Origin: Hymenobacter piscis
GTDB taxonomy: Bacteria > Bacteroidota > Bacteroidia > Cytophagales > Hymenobacteraceae
Length of the DNA: 64,000 bases
Direction: 5' to 3'
Assembly: GCF_018760735.1 (NCBI RefSeq)
Contig: NZ_JAHHZN010000001.1
Location: 62,001 to 126,000 of the forward strand
Below the pieces are notes generated by a model, which saw only the letters and a list, made by a program, of their open reading frames with translations, was not told where the DNA came from and searched no databases. Shown here piece after piece: positions 35,714 through 45,651 of the stretch; the first letter of the stretch is position 1; each line of letters starts with the position of its first letter. A program made the translations under genes and the position numbers.

Positions 35714-36790
35714 TTAGAGCGAAGCCTTGGCAGCAGCCGGTACGACTGCGGCAGCGGCAGCCGGAACCACCGTTGCTTTCTCAACCAGTTTATCCGACTT
35801 CTGTTTGAAGCTGGCCAAAACTTCCGGGTTTTGCTCTGAGAAAGATTTCTGCTGGGCAAACCAGTTGACGTAATCGTCCGGCTCATCCACGATAATGCTC
35901 ATCTTCATGGCGAAGTGACCACGGCCGCAAATCTGATTACAGGCCAGCTCGTAGTTGAAATTGGGGTTGCCCGTCTGGGCGCGCATTTCGTCAGTCGTCT
36001 TGGTAGGCGTGAACCAGAACTTGGTAGGCATACCGGGCACGGCGTACATCTGCACCCGGAAGTTAGGCATGTACACGGCGTGCAACACGTCGCGGGAACG
36101 GATGCGCAGCAGCACCGGATGGCCCTTGGGTACGTGGATTTCACCAGCGGTAAAATCGTCGATGCCACTTTGGTCGCTCAGATCAAATCCGAATTCGTTA
36201 ACAGCATCAATCAAGCGGTAGTTTACTACTCCCAGCTTCTGGTCCCGGCCGGGGTAACGCACCAGCCAGTTGAATTGCTTGCCCATTACTTCCAGTACCA
36301 CCGAATCTTTCGGAGCGGGACCGGTGATGCGGGTCCATTCCTTCCAGCCAGCAAACACCAGAGCTGCCATTACAATGGCCGGAATCAGCGTCCAGATTAC
36401 TTCAATCTTGTTGTTGTGCGGGAAAAAGAACGCCCGACGCCCGTCCTGGTGCTGATACTTGTACGAGTAAAAGAACAGCAGTACCTGAGTCAGTACAAAG
36501 GCAATGCCGATGATGACCATGGTAGTCCAGAACATCTTCTCCGTAGCCAGGCCATGAATGGAGGCGATGGGCGGATTCATTTTATCGTAGTTATCGATGA
36601 AGGACCACGCGAAGGCCGCGCCGCCAACCACCAGAAAAACCACGAACAGAATTGCATTGACGCGGTTGCTGACACCCACCTCGCGGGTAGAGCTCCCGGA
36701 GAAAATGGAAGTCAGAATCTGGAGACGGAACAGCAGGCCGAATACGACCAACAGCAACGCCAGCACCAGAAGAATACCAAGAGTAGTCAT
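35714..36790 (-). CDS. coxB: Cytochrome c oxidase subunit II
   Basis: 358 residues. Three hydrophobic N-terminal segments (one more than usual) precede the periplasmic cupredoxin domain. The CuA site is complete: C284, C288, H292 and M295 in CNQICGRGHFAM, with the upstream His in DVLHAVYMPNF. After the domain is a linker with DYVNWFAQQKSF and an Ala/Val-rich tail. There is no C-terminal cytochrome c fusion, so an external cytochrome (probably ActE or ActA) must donate electrons. Between actF and this gene lies a 95-base word-repeat element. Confidence 0.95.
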   Translation of the reverse strand: MTTLGILLVLALLLVVFGLLFRLQILTSIFSGSSTREVGVSNRVNAILFVVFLVVGGAAFAWSFIDNYDKMNPPIASIHGLATEKMFWTTMVIIGIAFVLTQVLLFFYSYKYQHQDGRRAFFFPHNNKIEVIWTLIPAIVMAALVFAGWKEWTRITGPAPKDSVVLEVMGKQFNWLVRYPGRDQKLGVVNYRLIDAVNEFGFDLSDQSGIDDFTAGEIHVPKGHPVLLRIRSRDVLHAVYMPNFRVQMYAVPGMPTKFWFTPTKTTDEMRAQTGNPNFNYELACNQICGRGHFAMKMSIIVDEPDDYVNWFAQQKSFSEQNPEVLASFKQKSDKLVEKATVVPAAAAAVVPAAAKASL

Positions 36791-36794
36791 TAGT

Positions 36795-36885
36795 GGAATG
36801 TAGAAGTGAGAGTTGAGAGGTTAGAAGTGAGAGCCCGTTATCCAGTCAAGTCTAACTTCTCACTTCTCAATACTCATGTCTGAAA
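36795..36885. repeat. AGAAGTGAGA word inverted repeat between actF and coxB
   Basis: AGAAGTGAGA occurs at 36802-36811 and 36823-36832, and its reverse complement at 36858-36867. The element starts just upstream of the coxB ATG and ends at the actF stop, within the operon. Confidence 0.65.
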
Positions 36886-38220
36886 TTAGGTGGTGTGGTG
36901 AACGCTCTCGTCCAGGAAGGGGTGATGCAGCGGCACCAGCGAGGCCTGCGACAGGCGCTTGGTGAACAGAATCAGGAAGGAACCCAGGAAAATCAGGGCG
37001 ATGCCTATCTCGATTATAAACCCGTTATCAGCCTTCATTGTTCCGGGCATGAACATCAAATAGAAGTCCGACCAGTGCCCCACCAGAATGGCAACGCTCA
37101 CGATTTTGAGCATGATCATCTGACGCTTGGCGTCGCGGGTCATCAGCACCAGGAAGGGGAAAGCGAAGTTCACAATCAGGTTGCCGAAGAACAGCCAGGT
37201 GTACTGGCCATTGAAGCCGCCCAGCCGCTGGTTGAAGTACACGGATTCCTCGGGGAGGTTGGCGTACCAGATCAGCATGAACTGCGAGAACCATACGTAG
37301 GTCCAGAAAATGCTGAAACCGAACATGAATTTGCCCAGATCGTGCAGGTGACCTTCTTTCACCCAGCGCAGATAGCCGGCCTGCTTGAGCAGGATGGTGC
37401 AGAGCGTAACAGCCGCAATGCCCGATACCCACCAGGAGGCGAATACGTACCAGCCGAACATCGTCGAGAACCAGTGCACGTCAACCGACATTACCCAGTC
37501 CCAGGCGGCAATGGACGACGAAACGGCGTAAATCACGAGGAAACCTGCCGATACGTTGATGCTCTTGTGGAAGTACTCAGTACCGCCGTTCAGATCTTCG
37601 GCCAGTGACAGGTCACGCAGACGCTTGGTGAAGAAAATCCACAGGCCCAGGAACAGGACCATGCGCACCAGGTAGAAAATAGGATTCAGGAAACCCGATT
37701 TGCCGGCAATGATGGCGTCATAGGTTTCGCTGCCCTTTTCCATGATACCGGGAACGGTCCAGTGAAACAGGTCATAATTGAGGTAGTTCAGGCCGAAGGT
37801 GATCAGCATGATTACCAAACCGGGCAGCAGCCAGGCGCTGAGGGCCTCGTACACGCGCTTCACAAGTACCGACCAGCCCGCGTAAGCCACATACTGAATG
37901 GCCATGAACACGGTACCGATAGCCGATACGCCAGTGAAGAACACGTTATTGTGCCACAGGCCGACGATAATCCGCTTGAGCCAGGGCGCACTGCCGTGAT
38001 GCTCACCCGCGCCGTGGGCGGCGCCATGCGCCGCACCGTGGGCAGCAGCAGCTCCTTCGGCCGCTTCATGATGGGCACCAATACCCAGCATGGACATGAT
38101 AACACCCAGCACCAGCACGACAACGCCGGCCACGATGATGAGCATAAAATTTCTGCGCGTACCCGGCGAAACCTCCAGGTATTCAGCCGTAACGCTTTCC
38201 TGATGCGTCAGAGTTGCCAT
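36886..38220 (-). CDS. actF: Alternative complex III subunit ActF (quinol-binding)
   Basis: 444 residues, about ten transmembrane helices, homologous to NrfD-like ActC. In solved complexes ActC and ActF span the membrane, and ActC forms the quinol site. Distinctive here is a His/Ala/Gly-rich external loop after the first helix, with seven histidines between residues 50 and 75. The rest has WFSQFMLIWYANLPEE (near 305) and QRLGGFNGQYTWLFFGN. Spacing to actE is nine bases. Confidence 0.92.
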   Translation of the reverse strand: MATLTHQESVTAEYLEVSPGTRRNFMLIIVAGVVVLVLGVIMSMLGIGAHHEAAEGAAAAHGAAHGAAHGAGEHHGSAPWLKRIIVGLWHNNVFFTGVSAIGTVFMAIQYVAYAGWSVLVKRVYEALSAWLLPGLVIMLITFGLNYLNYDLFHWTVPGIMEKGSETYDAIIAGKSGFLNPIFYLVRMVLFLGLWIFFTKRLRDLSLAEDLNGGTEYFHKSINVSAGFLVIYAVSSSIAAWDWVMSVDVHWFSTMFGWYVFASWWVSGIAAVTLCTILLKQAGYLRWVKEGHLHDLGKFMFGFSIFWTYVWFSQFMLIWYANLPEESVYFNQRLGGFNGQYTWLFFGNLIVNFAFPFLVLMTRDAKRQMIMLKIVSVAILVGHWSDFYLMFMPGTMKADNGFIIEIGIALIFLGSFLILFTKRLSQASLVPLHHPFLDESVHHTT

Positions 38221-38229
38221 AGGAGTGGG

Positions 38230-38970
38230 TTAAATTGCCGTGCCGTTATTCGCCTGATCACCCTGACCTGGCGTTGTCGAAGCCTTGCCGGAGCCGGCCT
38301 TCGTGGGGTTCTCTTTCATCTGACCGGAAGTCATGGTAGAGTCGGCGGTGGGAACGTTGGCCCCCGCGCCACCCTGTACCATGTCGGCCAGCCCGTCGGC
38401 ACCTTTGCCGAGTTGCAGGGCGCGTACGTACATGGCAATCTTCCAGCGCTCCTCAGGGTTAACCTGCGAGCCGTGCGGCATCATGCGGTTCCGGCCCCAC
38501 TGAATCACGTGGTAGATGTGGCCGTCGTTCATCGTTTTATAGGCCCCCGCCGAGTAGTTGGGTACGCCTTTGAACTTGGCACCTACCGGACCATCACCGG
38601 CCCCACCCTCGCCGTGGCAATGCTGGCAATTGCGCGAATACAGCACTTTGCCTTCTTCCAGGTTGGCTTTGGTATAGGGGTAAGGATTACGCAGCGTTTT
38701 TTCGGCCGTCTCCACATCATCTTTGCCGATGTGGGTATAGTAGTCCGCTTTACCGCGAGGAACGGTACCCACAGCCGGCGTCCGCTGGTTTAGACCCATT
38801 GGGTTTACCACGTTGGCGTTTACCTGGCTCAGCGGCTCGTATGGAATGGAGGTATACATCTCCGGAGCGTATTCTAGGCCCGGGTCATCGGCGCGGTTGC
38901 AGGCGGTGGTGAACACCGATGCCAGCAAGACCGCCGACGCTTGCAGAGAAATTTTCAGCGAGTGCGTCAT
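38230..38970 (-). CDS. actE: Alternative complex III subunit ActE, monoheme cytochrome c
   Basis: 246 residues. Lipoprotein signal with Cys24 in the lipobox TTAC, so it is anchored in the membrane facing the periplasm. One heme motif, C115-Q-H-C118-H119, and a candidate Met ligand in the NRMMPHG region near residue 162. The family is fused to or matched by a cytochrome c domain that transfers electrons to the oxidase. The C-terminal ~60 residues are Gly/Ala/Thr-rich and likely flexible. Overlaps actD by one base (TAATG), showing translational coupling. Confidence 0.93.
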   Translation of the reverse strand: MTHSLKISLQASAVLLASVFTTACNRADDPGLEYAPEMYTSIPYEPLSQVNANVVNPMGLNQRTPAVGTVPRGKADYYTHIGKDDVETAEKTLRNPYPYTKANLEEGKVLYSRNCQHCHGEGGAGDGPVGAKFKGVPNYSAGAYKTMNDGHIYHVIQWGRNRMMPHGSQVNPEERWKIAMYVRALQLGKGADGLADMVQGGAGANVPTADSTMTSGQMKENPTKAGSGKASTTPGQGDQANNGTAI

Positions 38971-39494
38971 TAGAACTTGGACATTTCTTTTTGGTTCACC
39001 TCCGAAGCCCCGTTGTCGCGCAGCAGCTGGCTGAGCTTGGTCATGTCGGTGTTTTCGTTCACCTCGATGGCCATCACGAACTTGTCGTCCGTGGAGCGTA
39101 CGTCCAGTACCGGCGTCTTCCAGCGCGGATAGAGTTTGCTGATGGTATAGAAGGTAATCACCATACCGTGGCAGCAGAAAAGTACCGTCAGCTCGAACGA
39201 TACCGGAATGAAGGCGGGCAGCGCAATGTGGGGCTTACCACCGATAATCATCGGCCAGTCGAAACCCAGCGTGTAGATCTGCAGCCACAGGGCGAAACAC
39301 AGACCCGTCAGGCCGAAGAAGAAAGCCGCGATGGGCAGGCGGGACCGTTCGATGCCCATGGCATCGTCGATGCCATGAATGGGGAACGGAGTGAAGACTT
39401 CGTAGATTTTAACGCCCGCTTCGCGAACGTTCTCCACGGCGTGCAGCAGCACGTCTTCGTCTTCGAAGATACCGAGGGCGAAGCGCTTAGTCAT
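38970..39494 (-). CDS. actD: Alternative complex III subunit ActD (DUF3341)
   Basis: 174 residues. Two central transmembrane helices (near residues 57-75 and 95-118) flanked by cytoplasmic domains; the N-terminal [20 protein letters not shown] and [12 protein letters not shown] blocks are DUF3341 signatures. Structural subunit without cofactors. Overlaps actC by eight bases and actE by one base. Confidence 0.93.
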   Translation of the reverse strand: MTKRFALGIFEDEDVLLHAVENVREAGVKIYEVFTPFPIHGIDDAMGIERSRLPIAAFFFGLTGLCFALWLQIYTLGFDWPMIIGGKPHIALPAFIPVSFELTVLFCCHGMVITFYTISKLYPRWKTPVLDVRSTDDKFVMAIEVNENTDMTKLSQLLRDNGASEVNQKEMSKF

Positions 39495-40941
39495 GCTTAT
39501 CGTAGTTTACAGAGGCCGTAACGGGTACTCCGTGGGTGGTGGCTGGCTGAGGAGAATGGTGGGGGTCGTGGCCGGTATAGGTCGGGCCGTTATCCACCGT
39601 GTATTTCAGGACCGACTTCACTTCGGCCATGTTGATTACCGGGAAGAACTTGGCAAACAGCAGGAACAGAGTGAAGAACAGGCCAATCGTACCCACGTAG
39701 ATGCCGATGTCGATAATGGTGGGCGAGAACATGGCCCACGACGACGGCAGGTAGTCGCGGTGCAAGGAGGTTACGATAATCACGAAACGCTCGAACCACA
39801 TGCCGATGTTCACGATAATCGAGAGAATGAAGGTCAGCGGAATGCTGTAGCGTACCCGACGGAACCACACCAACTGGGGCGTAATCACGTTGCAGGTCAT
39901 CATCGACCAATAAGCCCACCAGTACGGACCGGTAGCGCGGTTGATGAAGGCGTACTGCTCGAACTCCACCTGCGAGTACCAGGCAATGAAGAACTCCGTG
40001 ATGTACGCCACCCCCACAATCGAGCCCGTAATCATCATGATCTTATTCATGAGGGCGATGTGCTCGATGGTGATGTAATCTTCCAGCTTGAACACCACGC
40101 GGGTAATGAGCATCAGCGTCAGTACCATGGCGAAGCCGGAGAAGATAGCCCCGGCCACAAAGTAGGGCGGGAAGATGGTGGTGTGCCAGCCCGGTACCAC
40201 CGAGGTAGCAAAGTCCATCGATACGATGGTGTGTACCGAGAGTACCAGCGGGGTCGAAACACCGGCCAGAATCAGCGAAACCGTTTCGTAGCGGCTCCAG
40301 TGCTTGGCCGAGCCCTTCCAGCCGAAGCTCAGCAGCGAGTAGGCTACTTTAGCAATGGGGCCCTTGGCGCGGTCCCGGATGGTAGCGAAGTCGGGCACCA
40401 GACCCGTGTACCAGAACACCAGCGACACGGAGAAGTAGGTCGAGATGGCGAACACGTCCCAGAGCAGCGGGGAGTTGAAGTTCACCCACAGCGAGCCAAA
40501 CGTGTTCTGCAGCGGGAATACCCAGTAGGCCAGCCACGGACGTCCCATGTGCAGCACCGGGAACATGGCCGCACAGATTACGGCGAAGATGGTCATGGCC
40601 TCAGCCGCGCGGTTGATGGAGGTCCGCCATTTCTGACGGAACAGCAGCAACACGGCCGAAATCAGGGTACCGGCGTGACCGATGCCTACCCACCACACGA
40701 AGTTGGTGATGTCCCAGGCCCAGCCGACAGTTTTGTTCAGACCCCATTCCCCGATACCGTACCAGAGGGTGCGGTACACGGAGTAGAAGAATACGCCGAG
40801 GAGCAGAAGGGCAACGCTCAGGGCGCCCATCCACCGAATATTCGGGGCGGCTTCTACCTGGCGGCACACGTCCTGGGTGACGTCGTGGTACGTTTTCCCC
40901 CCGGTAACGAGCGGCTCCCGTACAGGCGATACGTGCTGCAT
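39487..40941 (-). CDS. actC: Alternative complex III subunit ActC (NrfD/PsrC-like)
   Basis: 484 residues, about ten helices, of the polysulfide reductase NrfD family. It is the probable quinol-oxidising subunit: in ACIII structures the quinone pocket is near the ActB Fe-S domain, contributed by ActC. Conserved blocks seen are [14 protein letters not shown] (near 86), [14 protein letters not shown] [10 protein letters not shown] (near 127) and [16 protein letters not shown] (near 175). The C-terminal ~50 residues are cytoplasmic and proline/histidine-rich. The gap to actB is a repeat element of 116 bases. Confidence 0.94.
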   Translation of the reverse strand: MQHVSPVREPLVTGGKTYHDVTQDVCRQVEAAPNIRWMGALSVALLLLGVFFYSVYRTLWYGIGEWGLNKTVGWAWDITNFVWWVGIGHAGTLISAVLLLFRQKWRTSINRAAEAMTIFAVICAAMFPVLHMGRPWLAYWVFPLQNTFGSLWVNFNSPLLWDVFAISTYFSVSLVFWYTGLVPDFATIRDRAKGPIAKVAYSLLSFGWKGSAKHWSRYETVSLILAGVSTPLVLSVHTIVSMDFATSVVPGWHTTIFPPYFVAGAIFSGFAMVLTLMLITRVVFKLEDYITIEHIALMNKIMMITGSIVGVAYITEFFIAWYSQVEFEQYAFINRATGPYWWAYWSMMTCNVITPQLVWFRRVRYSIPLTFILSIIVNIGMWFERFVIIVTSLHRDYLPSSWAMFSPTIIDIGIYVGTIGLFFTLFLLFAKFFPVINMAEVKSVLKYTVDNGPTYTGHDPHHSPQPATTHGVPVTASVNYDKHD

Positions 40942-40944
40942 AGT

Positions 40945-41057
40945 GTTTGAAATTTGGTTGTTGGGGTCTTAGGGACTTGGGGATTTGGTGTGGTGGGAGG
41001 TTGATTGCCTTCGCAGAAAACCAAACCCCTACATCCCCAACAAGCTAAGTTCCGAGA
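40945..41057. repeat. GGGGTCTTAGGG / CTTGGGGA word element between actB and actC
   Basis: TTGGGGAT at 40977-40984 pairs with ATCCCCAA at 41033-41040, and wider arms are imperfect. It begins after the actB stop (minus strand) and ends near the actC start. The same GGGGTCTT word makes up the element between actA and actB. Confidence 0.6.
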
Positions 41058-44000
41058 TTAGGCGTTGAAATCTGACTTGTCCGTGTTGCGGATTTTGGTC
41101 AGGTAAGTAATGTTGGGCTGAACGTTGATGGCATCGAGTACGTGGAAGGCGCGCTCCCCGTCCTCGCGGCGCAGCAGCTGCGAAATCCGCGACTCCGAAT
41201 CGCGCATGTCACCGAATACAATGGCTTGGGTGGGGCAGGACTGGGCGCAGGCCGAAACAATCTCGCCATCCTTGGGGCGGCGCTTCTGCTTCTTGGCTTC
41301 CAGTTTGCCGAGCTGAATCCGCTGCACGCAGAGGGAGCATTTCTCCATCACGCCGCGGGCCCGTACCGTTACGTCGGGATTGAGCACCATGCGGCCCAGG
41401 TCGGTGAACATGTGGCCGTTCACAGTCTCAAACTTCTCGTTTGAGTAGTACGAGAACCAGTTGAAGCGGCGCACTTTGTACGGGCAGTTGTTGGCGCAGT
41501 AGCGCGTACCTACGCAACGGTTGTAGGTCATCTGGTTCAGACCTTCCGAGCTGTGGGTGGTAGCCAGTACCGGGCACACCGTCTCACAGGGCGCGTGGTT
41601 GCAATGCTGGCACATCATCGGCTGGAAGATAACCGAGGGGTTTTCGGAAGGGTCTTCCATGGCGGCGTACGTTGCCAGTTTGCCCTTCTCCTCGAAGTCT
41701 TCTTTGTGTGCCGCGGAGCTGTAATACCGGTCGATACGCATCCAGTGCATTTCGCGCCGGTTGATAACTTCCTGCTTGCCCACTACGGCCACGTTGTTCT
41801 CGGCCTGGCAACCCACTACGCACGAGCCGCAGCCGATGCAGGAGTTGAGGTCGATGGCCATGCCCCAGTGGTGGTTCTTGTATTCGTAGTCCTGCCAGAG
41901 GGAAACCTTGCTGGGCTTCTCCAGGCCGTCGGGGGTCGAAATCTTCTCGTACTCGGTTACCTCCTTGGGGTTTTCGCGATACTGCGCCAGCGTCGCCTCC
42001 TGCACCACCGGCTTGCGGTCCATGATGGTGTGGTGGGTTTGGGTCTGGGCAATCGGCGACTGGGTGCCGGTAGCATTCAGTTGCACCGTGTTGGTGTAGC
42101 TGATGGCACCGTTACGCATCACGGCCAGCGGTAGCACGTTCTCACCAAGTTCGTTGGCTACTTTGCCAGCCGCTGAACGACCGTAGCCGAGGGCAATACC
42201 GATGGTGCCGGCGGCCTGGCCGGGCTGAATCAGCACGGGCAGGCTTACGGATTTACCGTTGGCGGTAACCGTAACCACGTCACCCTGCTCCCACTTCTGC
42301 TCTACGGCATAGGCGCGGGGAACCGTTACGTAGTTGCCCCAGGTAGCTTTGGTTACCGGGTCGGGCAGTTCCTGCAGCCAGGGGTTGTTGGCATCAGCGC
42401 CGTTACCCACCCCGATTTTCTCGTAGATGGCCAGCTCAATGCCACCCGACTTAGCACCTTTAATGGCTGCCATGGCGCTGTTGGCATCCATGGCGGGTTC
42501 CAGCTGCGCGGCGGGAGCCGGCAGGGCCGAGCCCCGGGCTACACCGTCATGAACTGCCTTATCCCAGGCTTTAGCGAAGTTGCCAGCGCCCAGTACCCCC
42601 TGCCACTGCTGACGCAGGTAGTTGTAGTAGGTGGTGGGGTTGCCCGCCCAGGTCAGGAGCGAATCCTGGGCCTGGCGGGTGGCAAACAGGGGAGTAATCA
42701 CCGGCTGCGCCAGGCTTAGGTAGCCGCGCTTAGGCTCGAAGTCGTTCCACGATTCCAGGAAGTGGTGGTCGGGAGCGGCATACGTACAGAGGGAGCCGGT
42801 TTCGTCGAGACGGTCGTTGAGCGAGATGGTGGTTTTCACCTTCTTGGCCGTCAGTGCCGCTTTCAGGTCGGCCCCCATGGGATGGTCGAACACGGGGTTG
42901 GCATGGTAGAAGATAACCGCGCCAATCTGGCCGGCGGCAATATCTTTCACCAGTCGTGCCATGCGGGCATCATCGCCCTGGCGTACGAACGACGGGTTGG
43001 CCGTATCGACGGCACCCGAACCCAGGCGCTGATTGATGGCCGTCACCAGCGTCTGGATGGCGGGGTCATTGGAGCCCGATACCACGAGGCCGCGCGAGCC
43101 GGCGCTTTGCAGCGCGGCGGCAGCCATACCCAGCTTACCGGCTGGCTTGGCCCCACCCAGCAGGGCATTGTAGAGCGAAACCACGGCTTCTCCCAGGGCC
43201 GAAGGCTTCATCGGCTCCCGCACGTCGGCGTTGGAACCGGTCAGCGACATGTTCGTCTCGAACTGGAAGTGCTTGGACATCGTCCGCTTCGTGCTCGAAA
43301 CCTTGCGGTTCTCCACGTACTGACGGGCAAACTCTACCGGCGAGAGCCAGGTACCGAGGAAGTCGGCGCCAAAGCTCACGATAACGTCGGCTTTGCTGAA
43401 GTCGTAGGCGGGCAGTACGCCGCCGTTGGCACGCAACAGGCCCGAGGCCGAATTCACGTCGTACATCACGTGCTCCGCGCCCCCGAAACGGGCCGCAAAC
43501 TCCGCAATTACCTTTTTGGTCGAAGGGCTGATGATGGTCGGCGACACGATGGCCACGCGGCCGGCTCCAGCCAGGGCGTTACGCACTTCCTGGTCGAGCT
43601 GGTCCTTGTCCACCTTCGCGCCGTTCTTGGCGAAGTGCTGCAGACGGGCGCCATCGTAGAGGCTCAGCACGGCCGCCTGGGCACGGGCCGAGAGGCCACC
43701 GCGGGTGATCGGCGACTCGGGGTTGCCTTCCAGCTTGATGGGGCGGCCCTCGCGGGTTTTCACCAGTACGCTGTTGTAGTCCTGGCCGTTGAAGAACGTG
43801 GACGCGTAGAAGTTGGCAATACCTGGGTCAACCTCCTCGGGCTTGTTGAGGTAAGGAATAGCCTTTTTAATCGGCGCTTCGCAGCTGGCCAGAGTCGCGG
43901 CAGCCAGACCGAATCCCATGAGCTTGAGGAAGTCGCGGCGCGGCGCTACCGTGGCATCCGACGTGCCATGGGATTCCTTCACCGGCATGAAGTCGGCAAA

Positions 44001-44081
44001 CTCACTCAGGGCGTTCTTTACGAACTCCGGTGAGCTTTCCAGCTCCTCAATTCCCTTCCAGTACTTAGGCGAATCTTGCAT
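41058..44081 (-). CDS. actB: Alternative complex III subunit ActB (molybdopterin-like / Fe-S)
   Basis: 1,007 residues. A Tat-type motif RRDFLK (48-53) with a lipobox-like cysteine (C67) targets it across the membrane. Residues ~70-720 resemble a molybdopterin oxidoreductase large subunit; in ACIII this domain contains no molybdenum cofactor. From ~745 an Fe-S domain carries CxxCxxCxxxC sets: CIGCGSCVVGC, CQHCNHAPCETVC, CVGTRYCANNC and CSLC ... CAQSC, enough for three [4Fe-4S] and one [3Fe-4S]-type clusters. It collects electrons from quinol and passes them to the hemes of ActA. Located between two repeat elements inside the operon. Confidence 0.95.
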   Translation of the reverse strand: MQDSPKYWKGIEELESSPEFVKNALSEFADFMPVKESHGTSDATVAPRRDFLKLMGFGLAAATLASCEAPIKKAIPYLNKPEEVDPGIANFYASTFFNGQDYNSVLVKTREGRPIKLEGNPESPITRGGLSARAQAAVLSLYDGARLQHFAKNGAKVDKDQLDQEVRNALAGAGRVAIVSPTIISPSTKKVIAEFAARFGGAEHVMYDVNSASGLLRANGGVLPAYDFSKADVIVSFGADFLGTWLSPVEFARQYVENRKVSSTKRTMSKHFQFETNMSLTGSNADVREPMKPSALGEAVVSLYNALLGGAKPAGKLGMAAAALQSAGSRGLVVSGSNDPAIQTLVTAINQRLGSGAVDTANPSFVRQGDDARMARLVKDIAAGQIGAVIFYHANPVFDHPMGADLKAALTAKKVKTTISLNDRLDETGSLCTYAAPDHHFLESWNDFEPKRGYLSLAQPVITPLFATRQAQDSLLTWAGNPTTYYNYLRQQWQGVLGAGNFAKAWDKAVHDGVARGSALPAPAAQLEPAMDANSAMAAIKGAKSGGIELAIYEKIGVGNGADANNPWLQELPDPVTKATWGNYVTVPRAYAVEQKWEQGDVVTVTANGKSVSLPVLIQPGQAAGTIGIALGYGRSAAGKVANELGENVLPLAVMRNGAISYTNTVQLNATGTQSPIAQTQTHHTIMDRKPVVQEATLAQYRENPKEVTEYEKISTPDGLEKPSKVSLWQDYEYKNHHWGMAIDLNSCIGCGSCVVGCQAENNVAVVGKQEVINRREMHWMRIDRYYSSAAHKEDFEEKGKLATYAAMEDPSENPSVIFQPMMCQHCNHAPCETVCPVLATTHSSEGLNQMTYNRCVGTRYCANNCPYKVRRFNWFSYYSNEKFETVNGHMFTDLGRMVLNPDVTVRARGVMEKCSLCVQRIQLGKLEAKKQKRRPKDGEIVSACAQSCPTQAIVFGDMRDSESRISQLLRREDGERAFHVLDAINVQPNITYLTKIRNTDKSDFNA

Positions 44082-44109
44082 TTAGATTGGATCTTGGGGT
44101 CTTGGGAAC

Positions 44110-44282
44110 CTAGGGTCTTGGATTCGACGCCTGGTAATCCGCAAGAGGGTGCTTGTCTTGACTTGGGAAGTTCTTTATTGGCGGGGTCTTAGGGGCTCAG
44201 AGTCCTGGATGCTAGTTAAAAACAAACAAGTCGGTTTCTAAAAAATCCAAGCCCCAAAGGCCCTAATAGTCTAAGACCCTAG
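44110..44282. repeat. CTAGGGTCTT word element containing the actA stop codon
   Basis: CTAGGGTCTT at 44110-44119 is the exact reverse complement of 44273-44282, and the actA stop (44279-44281) lies within the right arm. Many GGGTCTTGGG, GGGTCTTAGG and AAATCCAAGCCCC words fill both flanks of a ~90-base centre. Confidence 0.7.
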
Positions 44283-45604
44283 TAGTGGCACTTCGAGCAC
44301 TCCGTGCCGCCGTTCGAGGATACCGTGAAGGGCACTGCGCCGTTCTTGGTGTCGTGCAGCTTCACGAGGTTATCATAGTAGCCGTTGCCCTTGGTGTTGA
44401 GCGGCGTTTCGCGGTGGCAGTTGATGCACCAGCCCATGGTGAGGGGCGAGTACTGGTATACCACTTCCATGTTCTGGATCGGACCGTGGCAGGTCTGGCA
44501 TTCGATGCCACCCACCTGCGTGTGCTGGGAGTGGTTGAAGTAAGCCAGATCAGGCAGGTTGTGCACGCGCACCCACTGGATGGGCTGCTTGCGCTCAATG
44601 GCGCGGTAAATCTTCTTGATTTCCGGCGACTCCGTCTTGATCTGCGAGTGGCAGTTCATGCAGATGTTCGGGGAAGGAATGTTGGCCGACTTGCTCTTGT
44701 ACACCGAAGTGTGGCAGTAGGCGCAATTGATCTGGTTTTCGCCGGCGTGCAGCTTGTGCGAGAAGGCAATGGGCTGGGTGGGCTGGTAGCCTTGCTGCAA
44801 ACCGACGCCTATGGCTTCCTGCACACCTCCGTAAAGCACGGCCAGCACGAACACCACCCCAACGATGGCGCGAACCGCCGTCGATTTGTAGATTTTCGAG
44901 AAGTCGAAGCGCTGGTCGATAATTTCCACGTCGCGACCATCAAGGTCTTTGCGGCCGCGGAGCACATCCTTCATGATGTTGGCGATAATAACCAGCGTTA
45001 CCACCAGTACAATCAGCACCACCACCAGCACGATGAGCAGGATGTTCATGGCTTTGCCATCTTCCCCATTGGCGGCAGCTGTACCGTCTACCACCGTGTT
45101 ATCGCCCTGACCGGCCGTGATACCGGTAGGGGTAGTAGCCTTGCCTTCCTCGGCCGTTACATAGGCAATAATCGAGGTGATTTCAGCATCCGAGAGCTGG
45201 AAGCTGGGCATCTGCTGCTTCTGGTACTGGTTATAGATTTTCACCGCGTACTCGTCGCCGGCCGCTACCATCTTGCTGGAGTTCTTGATCCAGGGAATAA
45301 TCCAGGACATGGGGCGGCGCTTGGTGATACCGGCCAGGGCCGGACCCACTACCACTTCGTTCACGGCGTGGCACTGGGCACAGTTGCCTTTGAACAGGGC
45401 ATCGCCGGCGGCAATGGCGGCGGGGTCGCCGGTGGTGGTGCCGGCGGCGGCGGCCGGAGCGGCCGCGGCTACGGTACCGGGCGTTACGCCTGCCGTACTC
45501 GGATCGTTGGAAGTTCCCTGAGCCCAGGTCAGACCTACGCTGGCAAGAAACAGGAACAGAGCGAGAAAGAGGCGGAAGGGGGGACGAAGTCGGATGCTAT
45601 CCAT
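44279..45604 (-). CDS. actA: Alternative complex III subunit ActA, six-heme cytochrome c
   Basis: 441 residues. After a signal peptide (LFLALFLFLASVGLTWAQ) a monoheme cytochrome c domain carries C75-A-Q-C-H79. A transmembrane helix follows (MNILLIVLVVVLIVLVVTLV, near 183-205), then a second one near 243-262, and a C-terminal pentaheme domain with CAYCH, CMNCH, CQTCH, CINCH and CSKCH. Family ActA is usually described as pentaheme, so the N-terminal heme domain is an added or fused module. It is the first gene of the operon; a strong promoter lies at 45652-45682. Confidence 0.94.
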   Translation of the reverse strand: MDSIRLRPPFRLFLALFLFLASVGLTWAQGTSNDPSTAGVTPGTVAAAAPAAAAGTTTGDPAAIAAGDALFKGNCAQCHAVNEVVVGPALAGITKRRPMSWIIPWIKNSSKMVAAGDEYAVKIYNQYQKQQMPSFQLSDAEITSIIAYVTAEEGKATTPTGITAGQGDNTVVDGTAAANGEDGKAMNILLIVLVVVLIVLVVTLVIIANIMKDVLRGRKDLDGRDVEIIDQRFDFSKIYKSTAVRAIVGVVFVLAVLYGGVQEAIGVGLQQGYQPTQPIAFSHKLHAGENQINCAYCHTSVYKSKSANIPSPNICMNCHSQIKTESPEIKKIYRAIERKQPIQWVRVHNLPDLAYFNHSQHTQVGGIECQTCHGPIQNMEVVYQYSPLTMGWCINCHRETPLNTKGNGYYDNLVKLHDTKNGAVPFTVSSNGGTECSKCHY

Positions 45605-45651
45605 CGCACAGATTGACTAAAAAAAAGAAACGCGGGGGTGCTTCAAGGCCA

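Noticed and set aside
39493..40950. 485-codon frame antisense to actC
   Set aside because: ActC is a clear NrfD-like protein with many helices; the antisense frame is rich in Arg, His and Gln, as expected of the complement of hydrophobic codons.
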